6,022 bases of DNA from Methanimicrococcus sp. (GTDB taxonomy: Archaea; Halobacteriota; Methanosarcinia; Methanosarcinales; Methanosarcinaceae), in assembly GCA_009783635.1 (NCBI GenBank), contig WRDC01000085.1, positions 1 to 6,022 on the forward strand, in the 5' to 3' direction. The notes under the pieces are model-generated. The model made no database searches. It was given only the letters and a program-made list of their open reading frames with translations, and was not told the origin of the DNA. Position 1 is the stretch's first letter; each line of letters opens with the position of its first letter. The position numbers and the translations under genes were made by a program. Positions 1-4,067 of the stretch are shown in pieces.

Positions 1-1057
1 GCGTGTTTGTCCCCTGCTGATAATAGTGTACCGTATACGTAATGTCTGTATTCTGAGTGTAGTAGAAAACAAATTCATTGCCGGACGGTTCAAGGGTCTG
101 TGTAACGCTCGCCGGCTCAACAGCCGTGTAGCCGGGAATCATTGCGGCTTCTTCGGTTACCCGTTGGCCGATGGTCTGATTGGTCATTTCCTTGTCGGCT
201 TTTACGGAAACATCGGTACCCTGCAAATAATAATGCACGGTGTATGACGTTTCAAAAAGGCTTGTCCGTACCCACAGCGCCGGATAAACATACCCGCTCG
301 TTTGGGGACCGTTATAGTCTTGGAAAGCGTAACCCAGATAAGACAAAGAGCCCGCGAAACCGGCAATATCGCCCGCAGACCGAAGCCACATACAAGAGTG
401 TTCGCGTTTGGGGAGGGTGATTTTGTCAAAGTTAGCGCTCGCGATGTCATTACTGTGCATCGTCTGAGTCTGAGCCCTCAAAAAATACGTTTTTGATAAA
501 AACTCAGCCGTTTCGCTATAGCTCAACGCGAAAGCAACATCCTCGCCCGTTCTCACTTGATTGGATGTCGGCGTGCTGAATCCGTTGGCCAGCGCCTCCT
601 CCGTTTGAGAGGTGCCCGGAACTTTTATCGCGTTACTTTCCACCGTATAGTCACGAAGACGGGCATCGGCGGGCAGTTCATCGGCTCTGGCGCCTCCGTT
701 AAACCACTCGTTGATGAATTTGCGGACATATGACTGAGAATAATTTGCCGCGTCACCTGAGCTGTACTGCGTGTATTGAAATTCCGGTTCGTCTTGATTG
801 TTTGAACGGACATTGAGGTAGGTTGTGCGCACAATGAGAGAATAATTGCCGGACGAATCGCTGTATCTTGCGATTTCAACCCAGTCAGCTGTGTCTCCTG
901 TCACGCTCGGGGGAAGAATGGCGCCGTCCGCGGCGGCCGTAAGCTCATCGGAACCGTCGGCGGCAGAAATAAAGTTTGTTGTAACAACCGATCCTGTAAA
1001 TATTAATGCAATCATAAAGAGGGTAAATAAATGATTAAATATTTTTTCCATTTTCAT
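1..1057 (-). CDS. Secreted protein with DUF6273-like and MucBP-like domains (C-terminus cut by window edge)
   Basis: The frame is open from the ATG at 1057 to the window edge (352 codons, no stop). The product begins MKMEKIFNH and has a signal peptide: a short charged start, a hydrophobic core at about residues 10-27, and a likely cleavage after ISA (residue 32). A middle region carries WLRSAG (224-229) and PALWV (259-263), the hallmark pair of DUF6273, a domain of unknown function common in surface proteins of gut Firmicutes. From residue 272 there is a MucBP-like repeat beginning YTVHYY, with IPGYTAVEP and a final FVFYYT; a second copy starts at 341, a period of 69 residues. More repeats and perhaps an anchor probably lie beyond the edge. 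The start at 1057 is chosen over the ATG at 1051 because AAGGTG (1067-1072) sits 9 bases upstream. Known of the families: extracellular, MucBP linked to mucin or surface adhesion. Inferred: a host- or cell-contact protein, possibly acquired from gut bacteria. Confidence 0.85.
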   Translation of the reverse strand, partial: MKMEKIFNHLFTLFMIALIFTGSVVTTNFISAADGSDELTAAADGAILPPSVTGDTADWVEIARYSDSSGNYSLIVRTTYLNVRSNNQDEPEFQYTQYSSGDAANYSQSYVRKFINEWFNGGARADELPADARLRDYTVESNAIKVPGTSQTEEALANGFSTPTSNQVRTGEDVAFALSYSETAEFLSKTYFLRAQTQTMHSNDIASANFDKITLPKREHSCMWLRSAGDIAGFAGSLSYLGYAFQDYNGPQTSGYVYPALWVRTSLFETSYTVHYYLQGTDVSVKADKEMTNQTIGQRVTEEAAMIPGYTAVEPASVTQTLEPSGNEFVFYYTQNTDITYTVHYYQQGTNT

Positions 1058-1313
1058 TTTAACCAACACCTTCGTTAAAGTTGAAATAATGGAAACGGCG
1101 AAATCGATGTTGGATATTTTGACAACGCTGTTTTAATCAATTCCATTATTCGTTTAAGTTTTTTTAAAAATTATTCCGTTTTTTTTAACATTTTATTTTT
1201 GTAATCATTTTTAGTATAGCTGAGACACAATAAAAAGAGCGTTTTTCAAAAATGCGCATCTGATGATGTCGTTGAAATTCTCTTTCCGTTGTGCAATGTA
1301 TTTGAGTCTGATG
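1058..1313. other. AT-rich noncoding stretch upstream of the secreted-protein gene
   Basis: No convincing gene is seen on either strand. The minus strand here is the 5' region of the secreted-protein gene. It holds A-rich tracts (the plus strand has runs of 7 or 8 T near 1159-1187). Only weak TATA-like candidates occur on the minus strand: TATACT at 1213-1218, and the T-rich CTTTTTATTG near 1230-1240. None is good enough to name as the promoter. A Shine-Dalgarno-like AAGGTG lies at 1067-1072. Confidence 0.4.
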
Positions 1314-1496
1314 TCAGATTTTTGACCAAATTGCCGAGACCATAGAAAGTTCTGATGTAAAGAAAGGGACTCTACTCATATTGACTGAATTCATCAAGAG
1401 ATGATTCGCATCCGTTGACCAATGAATATCTTCAGCCGTTTCGGCCGTCAATATAAATGCAGCCATGGCAAACGCAATTAAAAGTAAAGACTACAT
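1314..1496 (-). pseudogene. Possible dead secreted-protein gene with an amber second codon
   Basis: Read from the ATG at 1496, the minus strand gives M, a TAG stop (1491-1493), then SLLLIAFAMAAFILTAETAEDIHW and 34 further residues to a TGA at 1314-1316. The part after the TAG looks like a good signal peptide with an Ala-rich end. A single A-to-T change from AAG (Lys) to TAG would explain it, since MKSLLLIAF is a typical signal start. The rest matches no family I recognise. There is no clear ribosome binding site. Alternatives are a short ORF starting at the internal ATG at 1466 (50 residues), chance, or, because Methanosarcinales can read TAG as pyrrolysine, an expressed peptide. A decayed gene fragment is my preferred reading, held weakly. 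Confidence 0.3.
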
Positions 1497-1590
1497 ATTC
1501 AATACGAACCCGTGTTTTTTAGGAATAAAGCAAATTATTTAAAGGTTCAAAAATTTTGACTGTATTTCGTGTTTTAATGTTTTTGTTTCT

Positions 1591-1612
1591 GAAATTTATA
1601 AGCATAAATTTC
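1591..1612. repeat. Perfect 9-bp inverted repeat, AT-rich
   Basis: GAAATTTAT (1591-1599) and ATAAATTTC (1604-1612) are exact reverse complements around AAGC. The stem is nearly all A-T. It could be a dyad for a DNA-binding protein or a weak RNA hairpin. No T tract follows on either strand, so it is not an obvious terminator. Confidence 0.5.
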
Positions 1613-1626
1613 TTCTATACTCGAAA

Positions 1627-1672
1627 TTTGATCTAAATTTTGATTAAATTATTCAAAAAATTTGATTAAATT
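1627..1672. repeat. Short AT-rich direct repeats (TTTGATTAAATT type)
   Basis: TTTGATTAAATT occurs exactly at 1639-1650 and 1661-1672, and a variant (ATTTGATCTAAATT) lies at 1627-1640. The flanking AAATTT blocks are self-complementary, so each unit can also form a small hairpin. The role is unknown; it may simply reflect low-complexity AT-rich sequence. Confidence 0.4.
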
Positions 1673-1857
1673 TCTCATATGAATAATTGAAATATTTTAA
1701 ATGTATTAATATCTATCTGTTTTACAAGTGAAAATGGTACGATTTTCTATCTGAACATCCAAAAATTTTGATAAGATTTTGAAAGAAAATCAAGTTTGGT
1801 AGGTAAAAGAAAAAATTTCTAAATCGTTACAAAAATAATACACATGAATAATACATA

Positions 1858-1864
1858 CATATAC
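1858..1864 (+). promoter_or_regulatory. Candidate TATA box upstream of the structured element
   Basis: CATATAC is centred about 1861. An archaeal TATA box drives initiation roughly 25 bases downstream, which falls around 1883-1890, at the beginning of the two-stem structure. The surrounding ATACAT repeats give several similar matches, so this is suggestive only. Confidence 0.2.
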
Positions 1865-1880
1865 ATACAAATGTTGCGAC

Positions 1881-1971
1881 AAATTTGAAAGGACGCCGGA
1901 AGTCACACACTTCCGGCAAAAAGAAATACGGATCCTTTCGAATTTCACACGTTCATTCAAGTGGTTTTTTT
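1881..1971 (+). ncRNA. Candidate small structured RNA
   Basis: There are two nested stems. The outer stem pairs AAATTTGAAAGGA (1881-1893) with TCCTTTCGAATTT (1933-1945): 13 continuous pairs, one being a U-G wobble on the plus strand. On the minus strand that pair would be an A-C mismatch, so pairing favours a plus-strand RNA. The inner stem pairs GCCGGAAGT (1895-1903) with ACTTCCGGC (1909-1917), 9 perfect pairs around CACAC. A 15-base A-rich strand (1918-1932) lies between the inner and outer stems. Seven T residues at 1965-1971 could end the transcript, as archaeal termination uses oligo-T. It is the most GC-rich spot in an AT-rich gap. It matches no RNA family I know, and could instead be an inverted-repeat relic of a mobile element. 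Confidence 0.3.
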
Positions 1972-1990
1972 ATTCAAGAATTCGTTTTTA

Positions 1991-2021
1991 TTTCTCCGAG
2001 ATTTCCGAAGAACCGGAGAGG
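1991..2021 (+). repeat. Hairpin-forming inverted repeat
   Basis: TCTCCG (1993-1998) pairs with CGGAGA (2014-2019), and two further U-G pairs extend the stem on the plus strand only. The loop of 15 bases holds a possible 3-pair inner helix. No T tract follows. The function is unknown; it may belong to the same plus-strand structured region as the element ending at 1971. Confidence 0.35.
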
Positions 2022-2026
2022 AGGAC

Positions 2027-2062
2027 TTCAAAAAAATCCGAACGGATTCGGACTTCTTTGAA
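2027..2062 (-). terminator. Long hairpin with a U7 run, probable end of the VOC transcript
   Basis: The segment is symmetric about 2044.5: TTCAAA (2027-2032) pairs with TTTGAA (2057-2062), and TCCGAA (2037-2042) with TTCGGA (2047-2052). On the minus strand the bases between them also pair, through two G-U wobbles and two A-U pairs, giving 16 continuous pairs with a UCCG loop. On the plus strand those wobbles become A-C mismatches, so the structure is meant for the minus strand. A run of seven U lies in the 3' arm (minus, 2036-2030). It sits 117 bases past the stop of the VOC gene, which suits a terminator or a 3'-end stabiliser. Confidence 0.5.
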
Positions 2063-2072
2063 AGTTAAACAT

Positions 2073-2132
2073 TATGTTTTATGCTATGTTTCATGTTATG
2101 TTTCATGCTATGTTTCATGCTATGTTTTTTGG
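2073..2132. repeat. 12-base tandem repeat, about five units
   Basis: The unit is TATGTTTCATGC on the plus strand: units at 2073, 2085, 2097, 2109 and a degenerate one at 2121-2132. Units 3 and 4 are identical and unit 2 differs by one base. It lies in the 3' region after the VOC gene stop. The minus-strand unit ACATAGCATGAA matches 9 of 12 bases of the YNET-coding unit ACATACAATGAG about 1 kb away. Confidence 0.85.
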
Positions 2133-2149
2133 ACTTTGAAATGAAATTT

Positions 2150-2166
2150 TCCGCTCGAGGAGCGGA
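2150..2166. repeat. GC-rich 7-bp hairpin just past the VOC gene
   Basis: TCCGCTC (2150-2156) and GAGCGGA (2160-2166) are perfect complements around GAG. It starts 13 bases beyond the VOC stop codon. No T run follows on the minus strand (AAAATTTC), so it may protect the mRNA 3' end or contribute to termination rather than act alone as a terminator. Confidence 0.45.
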
Positions 2167-2179
2167 TGTATAAAAGCCA

Positions 2180-2635
2180 TTATAAAAGCTGTTTCACAAA
2201 TTCAACCGGAAACATGGTACGTTCCGCTGTTTCTTCCACAGAAAGCCCTTGCGCCAAGAAGCGCTTGGCAACGCTTTCCATACTTTCCGCGACCTCGATG
2301 ATATACTGATCGTAATCGTAAAAGCGGATGACATGTTGGCCCCACGGATATTCTTTGCTTTCGTGGATAAACTCGAGTCCTTCCAGAGACTTGAGTTTTG
2401 TTTCCCAGTCCTTCAAATCTTCCACTTCAAAATAAAGCTCAAAATTATCGGGCCGCACGCACGGGTTAAATTTTGCGCCCACAAGTTCCTCATAATCGGA
2501 ATGCAAAGAAAGGCCGCTTTCAAAAGCCACATAAACACCCAAATCTACGATGACTTTTTGTTCCATGACCTTTTCATAAAAATTCTTGGACTTCGCGATG
2601 TCCGATACAGAAATCAGCGTTCCGCAATATTTCAT
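2180..2635 (-). CDS. VOC (glyoxalase/bleomycin-resistance fold) protein
   Basis: The product has 151 residues starting MKYCGTLISVSDI, ending in TAA at 2180. The first half (1-50) has the VOC opening: a strand, then AKSKNFYEKVM as the helix. The second half shows ELYFEVEDL (66-74) and WGQHVIRFYDYDQYIIEVAE (98-117), the typical last strands. Of the usual four metal ligands, candidates are E66, H101 and E114; the first-strand His is replaced (T6-L7-I8), so metal binding may be weakened or different. Residues 118-151 form a helical tail (SVEETAERTMFPVEFVKQLL) that resembles a small helix-turn-helix and that I recall in a subgroup of VOC proteins common in Clostridia. Substrate unknown. The ATG at 2635 is chosen over the TTG at 2641 because GGAGG lies 7 bases before it. 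It probably shares a transcript with the gene ending 66 bases upstream. Confidence 0.88.
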   Translation of the reverse strand: MKYCGTLISVSDIAKSKNFYEKVMEQKVIVDLGVYVAFESGLSLHSDYEELVGAKFNPCVRPDNFELYFEVEDLKDWETKLKSLEGLEFIHESKEYPWGQHVIRFYDYDQYIIEVAESMESVAKRFLAQGLSVEETAERTMFPVEFVKQLL

Positions 2636-2642
2636 ATTCAAT

Positions 2643-2647
2643 CCTCC
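2643..2647 (-). promoter_or_regulatory. Ribosome binding site deciding the VOC start
   Basis: GGAGG on the minus strand lies 7 bases before ATG 2635 but only 1 base before the in-frame TTG at 2641, so ATG 2635 is the start. Confidence 0.8.
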
Positions 2648-2701
2648 GGTTTATCGTTTCAATTGTACGTCAGAATTTTTGTTCTTGAAAAATGGAGATC
2701 A

Positions 2702-3193
2702 TCAGAAACCTGTGATTTTCGGTCTTCTGAAAAGAATTCTGTCTCCGATGATGGAAACCAATTCCCACAGATCAGCCACATAAGATTTGATTTGCTCATC
2801 CAGATTTTGGGCATCCGCGACATCCATTTCATAATCGTATTGGAGCGGGCTGCCGATGTCCGTTCCTGACATTTTTGCCGAAGAGCTGAAATCATTGTCA
2901 CCGAAATTGTCACCGAAATTGTCATCGAAGTCAACATCTCCGACGAACTCAATAAGCTCATCACCCGCGGCGTCCGCGGCTTTTGAGACATCATCGAAAT
3001 CGCAGTCATCGTTAAGACCGCTGAAACTTTTCCGGCCGGCATATTCCATACCGCCGTAAAAGAAGCCCGTCTCGTTGTATGTCTCATTGTATGTCTTGTT
3101 GTATGTCTCGTTGTATAAGCTGTAATGTTTTCGGTCATAAACAGCGCCGATTTTAATCACTTCAAAAAATTCGGTGTCTGATTCAATTGACAT
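2702..3193 (-). CDS. Orphan acidic protein with YNET and NFGD repeats
   Basis: The product has 163 residues; I do not recognise its family. It begins MSIESDTEFFEVIKIGAVYD. Residues 27-42 are four copies of YNET (one YNKT). A strongly acidic middle (60-102) includes DFDD and a three-unit repeat around NFGD (about 88-100). The end (about 138-163) is more ordinary, ADLWELVSIIGDRILFRRP, hydrophobic then basic. There is no signal peptide or clear membrane segment, so it is probably cytoplasmic. GAGG at 3201-3204 lies 7 bases before the ATG, across an A tract, and a good TATA box sits further up, which supports a real gene. Both repeats are encoded by 12-base DNA repeats, so this is a protein that grows by slippage. 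The VOC gene follows 66 bases later, suggesting one transcript. A related-looking 12-base repeat lies downstream of the VOC gene. No function is proposed. Confidence 0.7.
   Translation of the reverse strand: MSIESDTEFFEVIKIGAVYDRKHYSLYNETYNKTYNETYNETGFFYGGMEYAGRKSFSGLNDDCDFDDVSKAADAAGDELIEFVGDVDFDDNFGDNFGDNDFSSSAKMSGTDIGSPLQYDYEMDVADAQNLDEQIKSYVADLWELVSIIGDRILFRRPKITGF
2895..2930. repeat. 12-base tandem repeat in coding sequence (NFGD), three units
   Basis: Plus-strand units TTGTCACCGAAA at 2895 and 2907 are identical; the third (2919-2930) is TTGTCATCGAAG. On the minus strand they encode the FDDN/FGDN run of the acidic protein. Confidence 0.85.
3068..3115. repeat. 12-base tandem repeat in coding sequence (YNET), four units
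   Basis: The plus-strand unit is close to GTCTCGTTGTAT, seen four times with one- or two-base changes. On the minus strand it encodes YNET-YNKT-YNET-YNET of the acidic protein (residues 27-42). Confidence 0.85.
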
Positions 3194-3257
3194 TTTTTTG
3201 CCTCGGCTGAATGAATTCTTTTATTTTGTAAGAACAAATCTAAAAACGAGCCAAAAG

Positions 3258-3265
3258 CATATAAA
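3258..3265 (-). promoter_or_regulatory. TATA box for the acidic protein / VOC unit
   Basis: TTTATATG on the minus strand (3265-3258), preceded by GACC, is close to the archaeal TATA consensus. Initiation about 26 bases on would be near 3236, giving a leader of roughly 43 bases that contains the GAGG ribosome binding site of the gene at 3193. A bacterial-style reading (TTGGCT, 18 bases, TACAAA) is also possible but fits the archaeal context less well. Confidence 0.5.
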
Positions 3266-3296
3266 GGTCAAATATGCGGGGTGAAAGTATTAAGAA

Positions 3297-3337
3297 AAAA
3301 ATTGCAACCGGAACCGAAGGCAACGGAGGCAATTTTT
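3297..3337. repeat. Hairpin with T tracts on both sides in the divergent promoter region
   Basis: AAAAATTGC (3297-3305) and GCAATTTTT (3329-3337) are perfect 9-base complements; inside them CCG (3308-3310) pairs with CGG (3324-3326) across a two-base internal loop. Either strand would end in a U run, as a bidirectional terminator would. Yet it lies upstream of both divergent genes, and its right arm overlaps the plus-strand TATA box. It could be an operator, a barrier between the two units or a relic. Confidence 0.5.
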
Positions 3338-3340
3338 ATA
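3333..3340 (+). promoter_or_regulatory. TATA box for the PHP-Mre11-Rad50 operon
   Basis: TTTTTATA, preceded by GGAGGCAA as a possible BRE element, lies about 40 bases before the PHP start. Initiation about 25 bases on would be near 3362, leaving a leader of only about 15 bases. This fits with the absence of a Shine-Dalgarno sequence before ATG 3377. Confidence 0.45.
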
Positions 3341-3376
3341 GATACAATTATAAGACTCTAATACCAATTTTATTTT

Positions 3377-4057
3377 ATGTTGAAATATGACTTCCACATT
3401 CATTCCAAGTATTCGAAAGATTCCGAAACGCCGTTAAAGGATATTCTGCGCGTCGCGGTGAGTAAAAGGCTCAACGGAATTGCGATTTGCGACCACGATG
3501 AAGTGAAAGGCGGATTAAAAGCGCTGGAAATAGTCCGGCAGAATCCAGAAAAATACGGGGATCTGCTTGTCATTCCGGGGACGGAAGTCAGTACGTCCAA
3601 AGGGCATATTCTCGTTTTGGGCGTGACGGAAAAAATACCTTCTTTTATGACGCCCGAAGAAACAACAGACTGGGCGCGCGGTTTGAACGCGCTGTCAATT
3701 ATTGCCCACCCGTACAGAAGAGCGGCGCACGGTATCGGTTATTTAAAGGGGACCGGCGCGGACGCGGCTGAAACATTCAATTCGAAATGCATTACGGACG
3801 GCGCAAACAAAAAAGCGATGAAAGAAGCGGGACGTCTGGGGATGCCGCAAACGGGCGGCAGCGACGCGCATATTGCCGAACTGGTCGGGCAGGGATATAC
3901 GTTGGTTGAAACGGATGAGAACCGGCAGGAAAACGTATTTGACGCGATTCTGCGCGGCAAAACAATTCCCTGCGGTGAAAAAACGCCTAAAGCGATTGTT
4001 ATCAGTCAGGTAAAGAAAAATGTTGTCCGCCGGGCGAATTTGCTTTTAAAAAGATGA
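3377..4057 (+). CDS. PHP-domain metal-dependent phosphoesterase
   Basis: The product has 226 residues and a complete PHP (polymerase and histidinol phosphatase) domain. Visible metal-site motifs are DFHIHS (H7, H9), D15, CDHD (D39, H40), GTEVS (E70), KGHIL (H77), AHPYR (H111), and GSDAH (D163, H165). The family hydrolyses phosphoesters with a two- or three-metal centre; members include nucleases, 5'-3' exonucleases acting on short nucleic acids, and histidinol phosphatases. The size fits the short stand-alone PHP proteins. The basic tail (VKKNVVRRANLLLKR) could touch nucleic acid, which is inference. The next gene, mre11, starts 10 bases after this stop, and its ribosome binding site overlaps the stop codon, so the two are co-expressed. 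A role in DNA-end processing or nucleotide clean-up is therefore plausible but unproven. No Shine-Dalgarno sequence precedes the ATG; its start is supported by the conserved beginning MLKYDFHIHS. Confidence 0.92.
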   Translation: MLKYDFHIHSKYSKDSETPLKDILRVAVSKRLNGIAICDHDEVKGGLKALEIVRQNPEKYGDLLVIPGTEVSTSKGHILVLGVTEKIPSFMTPEETTDWARGLNALSIIAHPYRRAAHGIGYLKGTGADAAETFNSKCITDGANKKAMKEAGRLGMPQTGGSDAHIAELVGQGYTLVETDENRQENVFDAILRGKTIPCGEKTPKAIVISQVKKNVVRRANLLLKR

Positions 4058-4059
4058 GG
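4056..4059 (+). promoter_or_regulatory. Ribosome binding site deciding the Mre11 start
   Basis: GAGG overlaps the TGA stop of the PHP gene (4055-4057) and lies 8 bases before ATG 4068. The in-frame TTG at 4065 is only 5 bases away, so ATG 4068 is preferred. The overlap suggests coupled translation. Confidence 0.65.
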
Positions 4060-4067
4060 CCGCTTTG

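Larger units (their letters stand above)
1497..1880. other. Very AT-rich noncoding stretch
   Basis: There are no ORFs of coding character, no tRNA-like or rRNA-like sequence and no GC-rich structured element. It holds a perfect AT-rich inverted repeat (1591-1612), a set of short direct repeats related to TTTGATTAAATT (1627-1672), two copies of TCTATCTG, and an ATACAT-rich run (1850-1869). Confidence 0.5.

Noticed and set aside
1895..1917. Simple intrinsic terminator at the 9-pair GC hairpin
   Set aside because: The stem is followed by A-rich sequence on the plus strand and GTCCTTTC on the minus strand, so no U tract follows directly.
2074..2139. Small plus-strand peptide ORF of MFHA repeats across the 12-base array
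   Set aside because: The 21-codon frame comes from the repeat alone and has no ribosome binding site.
2636..2641. TTG start for the VOC gene
   Set aside because: It is one base from the GGAGG; ATG 2635 has ideal spacing. The TTG at 4065 for mre11 is set aside for the same kind of reason.
2249..2869. 206-codon open frame on the plus strand
   Set aside because: It lies opposite the VOC gene and the start of the acidic gene, has no ribosome binding site, and its translation resembles no protein. It is a shadow frame.
2659..3138. 159-codon minus-strand frame with Thr/Arg/His repeats
   Set aside because: It is another frame over the acidic gene; its repeats are the same 12-base array read out of frame. 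The frame starting at 3193 has a ribosome binding site and TATA box.
3225..3254. Bacterial -35/-10 promoter (TTGGCT, 18 bases, TACAAA) on the minus strand
   Set aside because: The gene content is archaeal and a better TATA box lies at 3258-3265.
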